A DNA stretch of 32,409 nt. Origin: PNC22 sp035654175 (lineage in GTDB: Bacteria > Planctomycetota > Phycisphaerae > Phycisphaerales > UBA1924). The stretch spans positions 1 through 32,409 of the forward strand of contig DASRXL010000249.1 of the NCBI GenBank assembly GCA_035654175.1, given 5' to 3'. Below, piece by piece: positions 15,280 through 23,407 of this stretch. The position numbers and the translations under genes were made by a program. The notes under the pieces were generated by a model. That model was given only the letters and a program-made list of their open reading frames with translations, did no database searches and was not told where the DNA came from. Each line of letters starts with the position of its first letter. The first letter of the stretch is position 1.

Positions 15280-15990
15280 TCAGAACAGCGGCTCGCTCCA
15301 GAACTCCAGGCGCCCGCGCGAGTCCGGCGCCTGGAACGCCAGGTGGCTCGCGTGCAGCATCAGCCGCGGTGCGCCCGCCGGGTCCCCGTAGAGGGCATCC
15401 CCCAGGATCGCCGCCCCGATCCCGCCCAGCTCCCGCGCCGTCGCCGCGTGCACCCGCAACTGGTGCGTGCGCCCGGTCTCCGGGCGCATCTCGACCCGGG
15501 TCAGGCGCCCTCGCCGCTCGAGCACGCGCCAGAGCGTGACCGCCGGCTTTCCCCGTTCGCGGCACACCACCTGGCGCGGACGATTCGGCCAGTCCGCGCA
15601 GAGCGGCAGCTCCACGCGTCCCTCGTCCGTCGCGACCTCCCCCGCGAGCACCGCGACGTAGCTCTTCGCGGTCTGCCGGTGCATGAACTGGAGGCTCAGC
15701 GCGGCGTGCGCCCGTGGGTCGAGGCCGAACACCATGAGACCGCTGGTCTCCATGTCGAGGCGGTGAACATTGAGCGGGCCGGTGGCCGCGGGAAACATGG
15801 CGCGGACGCGGGCGGTGGCGCAGTCGGCCTTCTCCGGGCCTCTGCCCGGCACGCTGAGCATCCCCGCGGGCTTGTCGATCACGACCCAGGAATCCCCCGA
15901 CGCGACCACGCGGACGGCGTCGTCGGACGCGCGGGCGAGCCGGTCTTCCGGCAGCTCCGGTGGTGCGGGGGATGTGGTCCGGTCCGACAT
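15280..15990 (-). CDS. RluA-family RNA pseudouridine synthase
   Basis: This 236-residue protein carries the RluA motif II, HRLDMETSGLMVF, with catalytic Asp79. VVIDKPAGMLSVPGRG lies before it, and PETGRTHQLRVHAA with the terminal GDALYGD block lies after. It isomerises uridine to pseudouridine in rRNA or tRNA. There is no S4 domain, so it is the short form (RluA/RluE-like or TruC-like), and the exact RNA site cannot be told. A family match to the C-terminal PRLMLHAS motif supports the call. It is divergent from the PD40 gene with only 39 bp between starts. Confidence 0.9.
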   Translation of the reverse strand: MSDRTTSPAPPELPEDRLARASDDAVRVVASGDSWVVIDKPAGMLSVPGRGPEKADCATARVRAMFPAATGPLNVHRLDMETSGLMVFGLDPRAHAALSLQFMHRQTAKSYVAVLAGEVATDEGRVELPLCADWPNRPRQVVCRERGKPAVTLWRVLERRGRLTRVEMRPETGRTHQLRVHAATARELGGIGAAILGDALYGDPAGAPRLMLHASHLAFQAPDSRGRLEFWSEPLF

Positions 15991-16029
15991 TGCCTAGCCT
16001 TGCTCGAATTCACCCATAAAGGAGCTTCG

Positions 16030-17205
16030 ATGCCTGCGCGACGCCTGCGGATCATTGCCCTCCTTGCCGGCGCGAGCCCGTGCGCGGCACAGCCGGACTG
16101 GGCCGCTTCGGAGGCCCCGATTCTGACCGACGCGGTGCAGCTCACCAGCCGCGACGAGTTCGTGAAGGCCGGCGAGCAGTACTTCTCCGCCGACGGCGAC
16201 TGGATCATCTTCCAGGCCGTGCGCGTGCCCGCCGAGGGCGAGGCCCCGAGCCCTCATTACGCCATGTACGTCGCCAAGCTCGCGCGCGACGCCGAGGGGC
16301 GCATCACCGGCACGGAGACGCCGGTCCTCGTCAGCGCGCCAGGCTCGGCCAACACCTGCGGCTGGTTCCACCCGACGCGCGCCGGCGAGATCATGTTCGG
16401 CTCCACGCTCGTCCCCCCCACCACCGAGAGCGGCCCCGGCTACCAGCGCCTCGGCGGCAAGTATGCGTGGCAGTTCCCGCACGAGATGGAGGTGGTGACG
16501 CGCAGGGTCGCGGCGGCGGGGGCCGCGGACGACAGCGAGGCCAAGCCGCTCTTCTCCTCGCCGGGCTACGACGCGGAGGGGTCGTACTCGCCGGACGGGC
16601 GGTATGTGCTCTACGCGCACGTGGACGAGGAGCGGAGCGCCCAGATCGGCCGCCCGGACGCGGACCTCTACGTCTATGACACGACGACCGGCGCGCGGAC
16701 GCCGCTGGTCACCGAGAAGGGCTACGACGGCGGTCCCTTCTTCAGCCCGGACATGAGCTGGATCTGCTACCGCTCCGACCGCTTCGGCGACGGCAACCTG
16801 CAGCTCTTCGTCGCGGAGCTCGACTACAACGCCGCCGGCGAGATCGAGGGCATCAGGCGCGAGGTGCAGCTCACGAGCAACGAGCACGTGAACTGGGCCC
16901 CCTACTTCCACCCGTCGGGTCGCTTCCTTGTGTATACGACCAGCGAGCTCGGGCACACCAACTACGAGGTCTTCGCGATCGAATTCGACCCCGAGAAGCC
17001 GATGGAGGACCTCTGGAAGACGCGGGTCACCCACGCCGACGGCTTCGACGGCCTGCCGGTCTTCAGCCGCGACGGCAAGTGGATGATCTGGTGCGCCCAG
17101 CGCGGCGAGCTGGCGGAGGGAGAGGACCGTCCCTCGAGCCAGGTGTGGGCGGCGCGGTTCGACGCGGAGGCGCTGCTGGGGCAGGTCGAGGGCGGGGGGT
17201 TCTGA
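16030..17205 (+). CDS. exported PD40/TolB-type beta-propeller protein
   Basis: This 391-residue protein starts at ATG 16030 behind an AAAGGAG site and has a short signal peptide (ALLAGASPCAAQ). At least five propeller blades show the PD40 signature: YFSADGDWIIFQA, YSPDGRYVLYA, FSPDMSWICYRSD, FHPSGRFLVYTT and FSRDGKWMIWCAQ. Each is followed by a DLYVYD- or LQLFVAELD-type strand. This is the fold of TolB and peptidase-associated propellers, but no peptidase domain follows. Such proteins bind ligands or peptides in the periplasm. A longer upstream frame overlaps the antisense rlu gene and was not used. Function beyond a periplasmic propeller is unknown. Confidence 0.85.
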   Translation: MPARRLRIIALLAGASPCAAQPDWAASEAPILTDAVQLTSRDEFVKAGEQYFSADGDWIIFQAVRVPAEGEAPSPHYAMYVAKLARDAEGRITGTETPVLVSAPGSANTCGWFHPTRAGEIMFGSTLVPPTTESGPGYQRLGGKYAWQFPHEMEVVTRRVAAAGAADDSEAKPLFSSPGYDAEGSYSPDGRYVLYAHVDEERSAQIGRPDADLYVYDTTTGARTPLVTEKGYDGGPFFSPDMSWICYRSDRFGDGNLQLFVAELDYNAAGEIEGIRREVQLTSNEHVNWAPYFHPSGRFLVYTTSELGHTNYEVFAIEFDPEKPMEDLWKTRVTHADGFDGLPVFSRDGKWMIWCAQRGELAEGEDRPSSQVWAARFDAEALLGQVEGGGF

Positions 17206-17250
17206 GGGGGTGATGGGGTGAGGGGGTGAGTGGATGGAGTCCCGTGGACG

Positions 17251-17278
17251 CCTGACCTGAGGCTTGGCGAAGGTCAGG
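17251..17278. terminator. possible terminator hairpin downstream of the PD40 gene
   Basis: CCTGACCT (17251-17258) and AGGTCAGG (17271-17278) form an 8-bp stem around a 12-nt loop. No T tract follows, so a Rho-independent role is uncertain. Confidence 0.4.
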
Positions 17279-17311
17279 GTCGGCTCGCACCGGGCGCCGT
17301 GGTCTGTGCGA

Positions 17312-17709
17312 GTAGATGTCGCCCTTGACGTCGGCATCCATGCGCGTTCAGTGCTCGGCGTCGATCAGGCCCACGATGAGCGCTTGAGCGTGGCGGGGTT
17401 CTGGATCTCCATCCGGGCCTTCTTGAAGATCTCGCCGAGCGTGCCCGGCTTCTTGCCGAGTTCCTCCAGGATGGTGCGGTAGTGGGTCTCCAGCTCCGCC
17501 CCGTCGAGCTTGAGCAGGCTGGGCCAGGCGTACTTTGCGGGGATGGCCGCCGGGTTGTTGTGCGGCGGCTTCGTCAGCTCGTCGGCCATCTTGAGGAAGA
17601 GCAGGTAGGTGATCTGCTCGGTTTAGGCCGTGTAGGAGAGGCCGTCGTTGCGGAGGACGCGGGCGTAGTTCCAGGCTTTGTTGACGACCTGGGAGGTGTC
17701 GGCGGGCAT
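17312..17709 (-). pseudogene. hsdM: decayed N-terminal part of a type I restriction-modification methylase (HsdM)
   Basis: From ATG 17709 the frame reads MPADTSQVVNKAWNYARVL, then NDGLSY and TEQITYLLFLKMADEL, the standard HsdM start. Three lesions follow. Codon 29 is TAA (17623-17625) where a Tyr-like codon is expected. The frame shifts near 17375, after PATLKR, to continue LIVGLIDAEH. A TGA (17348-17350) then stands where TGG is expected, before MDADVKGDIY. Similarity ends at about 17312, and no methylase catalytic domain (NPPF) is present. Gene inactivation is certain. It is old enough for several independent hits but recent enough to read. Confidence 0.85.
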
Positions 17710-17841
17710 CGGCGGAATCCTCGTTTGTTCTTGCAGTGTACAGGTGCTTGACCGCCGCCTCGCGCCAGCTCAAGCTTCCGTCGGACTGGGGAAAGCTGGT
17801 CGGCTCATGGCCTCGGTGAACACCGGGGCCATCTGCTTTGG

Positions 17842-17942
17842 ATTCCAGCCCCAACGGGGCGCCGTAGCCGGAGCCCGGGGCACCGCCCCGGGTGCGTCGC
17901 ACGAACCGCGTGGTTTTGGGTCCGAGCCCCAACGGGGCGGCC
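17842..17942. repeat. REP-like palindromes on the left flank of the RAYT gene
   Basis: Three hairpins occur: AGCCCCAACGGGGCG (17847-17861), AGCCCGGGGCACCGCCCCGGGT (stem and loop at 17872-17893), and GAGCCCCAACGGGGCGGCC (17924-17942). The last is repeated in inverted orientation at 18444-18462, on the other side of the transposase. Confidence 0.8.
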
Positions 17943-17948
17943 CAATCC

Positions 17949-18400
17949 TCAATCCCAAACATGCCGCTCGTCAAACCCGATCCCGTGCCGGCGGAGGAAC
18001 TCGCGGAACTCATCCTGAAACGTGACGCAGCGGTGGTGCTCCCGCTGGCTCTCGACGTACCGACGCACCTGGTGGAGATTGGATCGAGAGACCGAGAATG
18101 CGCCGTACCCAGCCTGCCAAGCAAACGATGCGAACTCGGGGCCCTGACTCTTGATCCACTTGGAGGACGAAGACTTCACCTCCTCGACTGCCGCCGCGAT
18201 CGTCACGGTGCGAGCAAGCTCGAAGAGCGCATGGGTGTGATCCTCAACGGAGTTGATGAGCACCGGCGGGCATCCGAGGTTCTGCAGCACGGCCGCCTGA
18301 TAGCGGTGCAGCGACTCGCGAACGTCGTCGGTGATACACGGTTCGCGGAGCTTTGTTGAATAGACGAGGTGAATGTAACACGTGCGAGAGATTGCGGCAT
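17949..18400 (-). pseudogene. REP-associated tyrosine transposase (RAYT, Y1/IS200-like), frameshifted near its start
   Basis: Most of the protein is intact in one frame. CYIHLVYSTKLREPCITDD is followed by LHRYQAAVLQNLGCPPVL, the metal-binding HUH-type DHTHAL (usually DHVHLL), FAWQAGYGAFSVS and the catalytic tyrosine in VRRYVESQREHH, ending DERHVWD. The expected start, MPQSLARV (ATG 18400), is in another frame. One missing T in GTGTTACATT (about 18377-18381) would rejoin them. A GTG start at 18290 would lose the first strand. It is flanked by inverted palindromes, its presumed substrate family. RAYTs cut and rejoin REP hairpins as single strands. Confidence 0.85.
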
Positions 18401-18443
18401 GGTGTCCCTCGGAGGTGAGCGGTGTTCAGGACCGATTCGATTA

Positions 18444-18547
18444 GGCCGCCCCGTTGGGGCTCAGGAACGGAGTGGAGCAATGGGGCCGAAATCCCGGGGC
18501 GTTGCCCCGGGCTCCGGCTGGGAAGCCCCTTTGGGGCTCCTATACCG
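18444..18547. repeat. REP-like palindromes on the right flank of the RAYT gene
   Basis: GGCCGCCCCGTTGGGGCTC (18444-18462) is the exact reverse complement of 17924-17942. It is followed by CCCGGGGCGTTGCCCCGGG (18493-18511) and AGCCCCTTTGGGGCT. Together with the left flank they bracket the transposase. Confidence 0.8.
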
Positions 18548-18576
18548 CAAGGGGCGCCCGACCGGTCGGCGTCAAC

Positions 18577-18919
18577 TCAACTCAACTCCTCCATCGCCGC
18601 GAGCAGCTCCTCCTCGCTCTCCGGCCCTGGCCAGCGGCCCCGGATGGCGTTGACGCCCGTGGGGGCGACGGCATCAGCCTCCTCCCTCCACCCCCTCCGG
18701 CGGCGCCTTCCCCTTCTCTGCGTACTTCCGCAGTTGCTCCTCCTCCCACTGGGCCCGGCGCTCGGGGAGGATGCGGGCGAGGAGCTTGTCGGCGGGCTCG
18801 GTGTCGGGGTGGGCTGCGCGCCAGGCGGCGGTGAGGCGGCCCTCGACGGCGGCCTTGAGGACCGAGGCGAGTGCGGCGTCGATCACGACCCGGGCTTGTT
18901 CCTCAGGGGTACGCCCCAA
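18577..18919 (-). pseudogene. HsdS-like fragment fused or frameshifted to another gene tail
   Basis: From 18919 the frame gives TPEEQARVVIDAALASVLKA, then AVEGRLTAAWRAAHPDTEPA, KLLARILPERRAQWEEEQL and KYAEKGKAPPEG. This resembles the long helical spacer between target-recognition domains of type I specificity subunits. It ends at 18674. In another frame a protein-like tail continues, TGVNAIRGRWPGPESEEELL, to a TGA at 18577. The sequence before VLKAAVEGR resembles the start of other R-M subunits, so a chimera is possible. No recognition domain is left. With the hsdM relic it points to a lost type I system. Confidence 0.6.
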
Positions 18920-18982
18920 CCGATTGCTCCGCGAGTGCTTGTCCCAGGCAGCGGGAGTGTAACGGAGACGGTGGAGCGCACG

Positions 18983-19009
18983 GCTGGAGAGCCCATGGCT
19001 GGAGAGCCA
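18983..19009. repeat. 12-bp direct repeat
   Basis: GGCTGGAGAGCC occurs at 18983-18994 and again at 18998-19009 with CAT between. Each half also has partial dyad symmetry (GGCT...AGCC). Confidence 0.6.
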
Positions 19010-19062
19010 GGCCGGGGAATGCCCCTGCCGGACGCGGCGGCGACGCGCCGAATCTAAGTTAC

Positions 19063-19090
19063 TTGCAATTGGGTCTCAATTGCATACGAT
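19063..19090 (+). promoter_or_regulatory. promoter with embedded TGCAATTG inverted repeat
   Basis: TTGCAA (19063-19068) and TACGAT (19085-19090) are 16 bp apart, a sigma-70-like layout. The 8-bp arms TGCAATTG (19064-19071) and CAATTGCA (19077-19084) form an inverted repeat covering the -35 box and spacer. This is an AT-rich island in GC-rich DNA, 43 bp upstream of the exported-protein start at 19133. An operator is likely. Confidence 0.55.
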
Positions 19091-19132
19091 TGCTCCCCCC
19101 GAGCGGAGGCTCGGGAGCGAGAGGAGCCCACA

Positions 19133-20437
19133 ATGACGTACGCGAATCGATCGATCCTCGGGGTTTGCCTGGCGACGCTGGCTGCGGCGGCCGGGATGGC
19201 GGCGGCGCAGCCGGTGGAGCCCGGTGGACGCACCGGGGGGCTGCTGGCGGGCGATCAGACGCTGGACGCGGTCCTGTTGACGCGGGACCTGGATGGCGAT
19301 GGCGACGCGGGCGATGCCGGCGAGGCGTGGACGTGGGCGGACGCGACGAACGCGTCGGGCATGGGGACGGGCGATGTGTTCTCGATCTTCCAGTCCGCGA
19401 CCGGGTGGGTGTACTTCAGCGACGGCTCGACCGACGCGGTGTATCGCGCCCGCGACACGAGCGGCGACGGGGACGCCAACGACGCGGGCGAGGGGGCGGT
19501 GTGGTTCTCGGGCGCGGGCAATGCGCCGGGGTACACGCTGGCGACGCCGAACGGGCTGTGGGAGCCGGCGCCTGGCGTGGTGTTCGTGCTGAACGCCGGC
19601 GCGGGCGATTTGCCCGAGGACGCGATCTACCGCACGGAGGACCTCAACGCCGACGGCGACGCGGAGGATGCGGGCGAGGCGGCGCTGTGGATGGATCTCT
19701 TGGGGCTGATCGAGGGCTCGAGCGCGTTTGACGTGGCCTTCATCGGCGAGACGGCGTACTTCGCCGATCTCCGCGGCGGCGATGTTGACGCAATCATCCG
19801 CGCGGCCGACAGCGACGGGAGCGGGACGGTCGAGAGCGGCGAGTGGTCGGTCTTCATCGACGCGGACAACCCGTGGGGCGCGCCGATCGGCTTCGCGGTC
19901 GAGACGGACGGGCGGTCGGTGTACGTGGCGGACAACCTCTCCGGCAACGCGCAGACGGTGTACCGCCTTACCGACCTCGACGCGAGCGGCGCGATCGACT
20001 CGGCGGCGGAGGCGGTGCTGGTGTGGGACGAGTCGCGCCTGCCGGACGGGCGCGAGCTGGGGAGCGTCTTCACGCTGGCGCTGGGGACGCCGGGCGTGCT
20101 CGCGCTGGGCTCGAGCGGGGGCGACGACGAGGACGCCGTGTACGTGCTGACCGACGGCGACGGGGACGGCCTTTTCCTTGGGGCTGGGGAGACGGCCATG
20201 TGGCTTGGCGGCGCGGCCTCGGGCGGGCCGGCCAGCCGCGTGAGGTCGCTGGAGTATGCGACCGGCGCGGCGTGCGCTCCGGACTTCAACGGCGACGGGC
20301 TGGTGGACACGCGCGACGTGATCGCGTTCCTGAATGCGTGGAGCGCGGGGGATCAGTCGGCGGACTTCAACGGGGATGGGGTGATCGACACGCGGGACGT
20401 GATCGCGTTCCTGAACGCGTGGACGGCGGGGTGCTGA
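19133..20437 (+). CDS. exported repeat protein with calcium-loop-like motifs and dockerin-like C-terminus
   Basis: This 434-residue protein has a signal peptide (GVCLATLAAAAGMAAAQ) and GAGAGGAG upstream of the ATG. The body repeats an acidic motif, once per likely propeller blade: DLDGDGDAGDAGEA, DTSGDGDANDAGEG, DLNADGDAEDAGEA, DSDGSGTVESGEW and DLDASGAIDSAAEA. These follow VYR or IYR strands, which suggests a calcium-stabilised beta-propeller. The C-terminus carries two dockerin-like modules, DFNGDG...DVIAFLNAW twice, bracketed by a Cys and a final GC, as in the protein at 14191-15249. It should be secreted or surface-attached. No enzymatic motif is seen. Confidence 0.85.
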   Translation: MTYANRSILGVCLATLAAAAGMAAAQPVEPGGRTGGLLAGDQTLDAVLLTRDLDGDGDAGDAGEAWTWADATNASGMGTGDVFSIFQSATGWVYFSDGSTDAVYRARDTSGDGDANDAGEGAVWFSGAGNAPGYTLATPNGLWEPAPGVVFVLNAGAGDLPEDAIYRTEDLNADGDAEDAGEAALWMDLLGLIEGSSAFDVAFIGETAYFADLRGGDVDAIIRAADSDGSGTVESGEWSVFIDADNPWGAPIGFAVETDGRSVYVADNLSGNAQTVYRLTDLDASGAIDSAAEAVLVWDESRLPDGRELGSVFTLALGTPGVLALGSSGGDDEDAVYVLTDGDGDGLFLGAGETAMWLGGAASGGPASRVRSLEYATGAACAPDFNGDGLVDTRDVIAFLNAWSAGDQSADFNGDGVIDTRDVIAFLNAWTAGC

Positions 20438-20466
20438 GGCTTGAGGCTTGAGGCTTGAGGCGACTT

Positions 20467-20541
20467 GACGAGCCCCGAGCGCGAGCTCGGGAGCTTGTCA
20501 GGGATGAAGCGCGGGGCGGGGCCTTCCAGGTCCCGCCCCGT
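20467..20541. terminator. bidirectional terminator between convergent genes
   Basis: Two hairpins lie between convergent stops. The first is an imperfect stem (20467-20499, GACGAGC...GCTTGTC). The second is a perfect 9-bp stem, CGGGGCGGG (20512-20520) with CCCGCCCCG (20532-20540), followed by TTT. Confidence 0.6.
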
Positions 20542-20562
20542 TTGCAACTGCCGATTGGGCGA

Positions 20563-21864
20563 TCACAGCGATTTGAGGTACTCGGCGAGATCGCTCTTCT
20601 GCTGCGCCGTCAGGTCGAGGTCGAACGTGGTGTCGTAGTGCTCGATCACGTCGGCGAGGGTGGCGAAGCGGCCGTCGTGGTAGAAGCCGCCCTTCTGGTG
20701 CGACCACAGGCCGCGGAGCGGGGCGGTGCGGTAGCGCCGGTCGGGGGAGCGGTCGGCCTGGAAGGAGTCGATGCCGATCTCGGCCGCCGCGTGGGTGTTG
20801 TAGCCCGGCTCGGTGAAGATGGGCGGGACGTGGCAGGTGTCGCACCGCGCGGCGGTGAAGACGGCCTCGCCGCGTGCCGCCGCGGCGTGGTCGAAGCTGC
20901 CGGACGGCGGGGTCGGCGCGGGGATTGCGAGCTGGTAGAACTGGAGGGCGCCGAGCTTGGGCGTGATGAGGTCCACGGGCGAGCGGATGTCGCCGAAGCC
21001 GGCGCGTGCGGCGACGGGGTACTGGATCGGGTCGTCGAGGCGCGGGTCGAAGAAGGTGCCCTGGCCGTGCATCTCGATGTTGGCGACGAAGGCGTTCCAG
21101 TAGGTGACGCCGCCCCAGCCGCCGGTCGAGGTGTGCTCGTTGAAGCCGGCGAGGCCGAAGGCGGGCGGGAGGAGCGTCGCGGCGGAGCGGCCGTCGGGCT
21201 GGAAGGCCTTGCCGTCGAGCACGAGCTGCGCGTCGAACTTGCCGGGGCCCCAGGAGAGGAGGACGTCGCGGACGAGGTCCTCGGGCACCTCGAGCAGGTC
21301 CGCGAAGGCGCTGAGGTCGGGCGCGGCGGCGACGATGGCGCCGACATTGAGGTCGCGGTTGGCCCAGCCGTCGAGGCGGGCGCCGACGCCGGGGGCGAAG
21401 GAGTCGTCCACCGTCGAGTGGCAGAGCGCGCAGGTGATGCCGATCGAGGCGAGCGTGTTCCCCTCGAAGAAGCCGCGCACGCCCACGACGGCGTCGTGCC
21501 TGAGGAACAGGCGGGTGATGCCGGGGTCGTCGAGATTGACGCCGTTGTGCGCGAGCTCGAAGCGCACCTTCGGCGGGAGCGCTTCGACGTCCACCTTCAG
21601 GCCGAGCGCGAGCGCCTGGTTCGGCGAGAGCGTCGCGACGGCCTCGTGCAACCGGAGCGTGCCGCCCCAGAACTCCTCGTCGCCGAAGGTGTCGTAGCGG
21701 AAGGTGTCGCGCCCCTCGGCGAGCATCTGCTCCGCGTTGTCGAAGATCGGATCGGGCGGCGGCGCGCCGCCCGGCTTGCCGAGGCCGAGGGCCACCGCCC
21801 CCACGCCTGCCCCGAGGCACCCGACCCAGCACGCCGCCAGCACGCGATCAGACAGCGGTTTCAT
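20563..21864 (-). CDS. exported di-haem cytochrome c peroxidase-like protein (MauG/CcpA-type)
   Basis: This 433-residue protein begins at ATG 21864 behind AAAAGGAG. It has an N-terminal hydrophobic signal (VLAACWVGCLGAGVGAVAL), where a Cys could even be lipidated. Two CxxCH haem c sites are present, CALCH (Cys145, Cys148, His149) and CDTCH (Cys341, Cys344, His345). Spacing and order fit the di-haem peroxidase family, and the tail GLWSHQKGGFYHDGRFATL, then VIEHYD, is typical. It should sit in the periplasm and reduce peroxide or oxidise an unknown partner. The first haem site follows a longer N-terminal region than in classical CcpA (about 140 residues). No cytochrome maturation gene is in the window. 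Confidence 0.85.
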   Translation of the reverse strand: MKPLSDRVLAACWVGCLGAGVGAVALGLGKPGGAPPPDPIFDNAEQMLAEGRDTFRYDTFGDEEFWGGTLRLHEAVATLSPNQALALGLKVDVEALPPKVRFELAHNGVNLDDPGITRLFLRHDAVVGVRGFFEGNTLASIGITCALCHSTVDDSFAPGVGARLDGWANRDLNVGAIVAAAPDLSAFADLLEVPEDLVRDVLLSWGPGKFDAQLVLDGKAFQPDGRSAATLLPPAFGLAGFNEHTSTGGWGGVTYWNAFVANIEMHGQGTFFDPRLDDPIQYPVAARAGFGDIRSPVDLITPKLGALQFYQLAIPAPTPPSGSFDHAAAARGEAVFTAARCDTCHVPPIFTEPGYNTHAAAEIGIDSFQADRSPDRRYRTAPLRGLWSHQKGGFYHDGRFATLADVIEHYDTTFDLDLTAQQKSDLAEYLKSL

Positions 21865-22106
21865 CGTCGGCTCCTTTTCGGGCACGGGCCCGATCGTTCA
21901 ATCCCGGATAGAGCCGCGGACGCACGTTCGGTTAGCGGTAAAGGCAAAATAATCCGGGGGTCCGGTGCGCGTTCGACGCGCGGGCGATCGCGCCGCTCGG
22001 GGCGCGGATGCGGGCCTGGGTCGGGCGGAACTGCGCGCGCGTCGCGCAACCCCGCGGCCCCACAACGGGTTCGGCGGAGCGGCGGCCGAACGAGGGCAAG
22101 AGCCGA

Positions 22107-23330
22107 TCAGGCGCGCTCGGCGATCGGGCAGGTCATCACCAGATCGCACGGGGCGGCGGGGTAGTCGATCTCCGTGCGGTAGCCGACGAACTCCGCGAGC
22201 GGGCCCCAGCCGGCGCGGGCGAGGGCGCCGGCGACCATGTCGGGGTAGGAGGCGAGGCGCGGCGTCTGCACGACAGGCGGCGCGCCCAAGCGGTGCGCAT
22301 CCTGCGGGCCCGAGAGCAGGCACGCGTCGCCGGCGCCGGCGGGGCGGTCTTCGAGCAGGCCGGCGACCGAGGCGCTGGCGCGGCCGAAGTGCGAGAGCGT
22401 GCGGTGAATCAGCAGGTCGAAGAGCACCCCTTCGACGGGCGTGCGGACGGTGAGCGTGTAGCGCCCCTGGGTGTTGTCGGGCGCGTAGCGGAGCGGCAGC
22501 GCCGAGCGATAGATCTCTCCCATCACGCAGGTGACGGCGCCGCGTCGGCCGACAGGGCCGGGCGCGAGCTCGTGGTAGATCCAGCCGTTCGCGCCCTCGA
22601 ATTGGCGGAGCTCCGGCACGGGCTGGCTGCAGTATTCCGGCACCAGGGAGCTCGCGCCCCCCGCCGCGTCGAGCGGCTCGCGGCGCACGCGGATAACCGC
22701 CCGCCCGTCGTCGCTCGCGGACGCCCGCAGCCGGCGGATCAGCCAGGGGATGTCGGGCCTGAGCCGCTCGAGACCCGCGAGGCCGCCGAGCTGGACGACG
22801 TCCAGCATGCCGTCGTCGTGGGCGGAGGGACGCAGCGCCAGCACGAGGAACTGCACCCTCGCCCGCACACCCCAGATGGTCGAGCCGGCGCGGTAGTAGG
22901 CGCGACGCTCCTCGAGCACGAGCCTCTCGTCCGGCGCGCTGCCGGCAAGCATGGCCTCGAAGGAGCGGCGGTCGCCCGCGTGGCGGTCGACGAAGTCGCG
23001 CAGCCGCTGATCGGCTTGGCGCACCGCCTCGATGCGCGGCAGCGGGACACCCTGAGCCCCCGCGGCACGCAGCACGATCTCCAGGCCGCCCGGCCCGGGC
23101 ATGTGGCGCGCCGCCTCCCCCAGCTCCACCTCCTGCACGAAGCGGGCGATCTTCCAGGCTAAGGTCTTGTCTAGACGGAGCTTGCGCGCAACATCGGTGG
23201 CCCGGGCTCCATCAAGACCGGCCCCGGCAAGGAGGTCGGTCATGGCGGCCTGCGCATCGCGCAGCCGGGCGGCGGCGGCGTCCGCAAAGACGGCGGGGCG
23301 TGCAGCGGAATGGGCGAGTTCGGTCTCCAT
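22107..23330 (-). CDS. HTH-containing protein of unknown function
   Basis: The product has 407 residues from ATG 23330; a TTG at 23378 is a weaker alternative. The N-terminal section GARATDVARKLRLDKTLAWK, continuing IARFV, has helix-turn-helix character. It is followed by a long alpha/beta region with no catalytic motif that I recognise. It has few Cys and no signal peptide, so it is likely cytoplasmic. I recall similar uncharacterised planctomycete proteins but no name. It is divergent from the PEP-CTERM-like gene at 23528, with an AT-rich region carrying a direct repeat between them. A regulatory role is possible but unproven. Confidence 0.6.
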   Translation of the reverse strand: METELAHSAARPAVFADAAAARLRDAQAAMTDLLAGAGLDGARATDVARKLRLDKTLAWKIARFVQEVELGEAARHMPGPGGLEIVLRAAGAQGVPLPRIEAVRQADQRLRDFVDRHAGDRRSFEAMLAGSAPDERLVLEERRAYYRAGSTIWGVRARVQFLVLALRPSAHDDGMLDVVQLGGLAGLERLRPDIPWLIRRLRASASDDGRAVIRVRREPLDAAGGASSLVPEYCSQPVPELRQFEGANGWIYHELAPGPVGRRGAVTCVMGEIYRSALPLRYAPDNTQGRYTLTVRTPVEGVLFDLLIHRTLSHFGRASASVAGLLEDRPAGAGDACLLSGPQDAHRLGAPPVVQTPRLASYPDMVAGALARAGWGPLAEFVGYRTEIDYPAAPCDLVMTCPIAERA

Positions 23331-23383
23331 CCGGAATACATGGTACCACACCGTGGTCAGTGCAGCGAAAGTATCCAAAAAAA

Positions 23384-23407
23384 TCTCTGGAGAATTCTCT
23401 CTGGAGA
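23384..23407. promoter_or_regulatory. TCTCTGGAGA direct repeat, possible operator
   Basis: TCTCTGGAGA occurs at 23384-23393 and 23398-23407 with ATTC between. Each copy has outer TCTC/GAGA symmetry. It lies in an AT-richer gap between the divergent HTH protein and exported-protein genes, next to an A7 run. Confidence 0.5.

Noticed and set aside
15343..16029. Upstream extension of the PD40 protein
   Set aside because: It is antisense to an intact RluA-type gene, and a signal peptide with a good ribosome binding site begins at 16030.
20455..22164. Long plus-strand frame antisense to the cytochrome peroxidase gene
   Set aside because: The minus strand has two CxxCH motifs and full family order. 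The plus frame is Glu/Arg/Val/Gly-rich with no domain.
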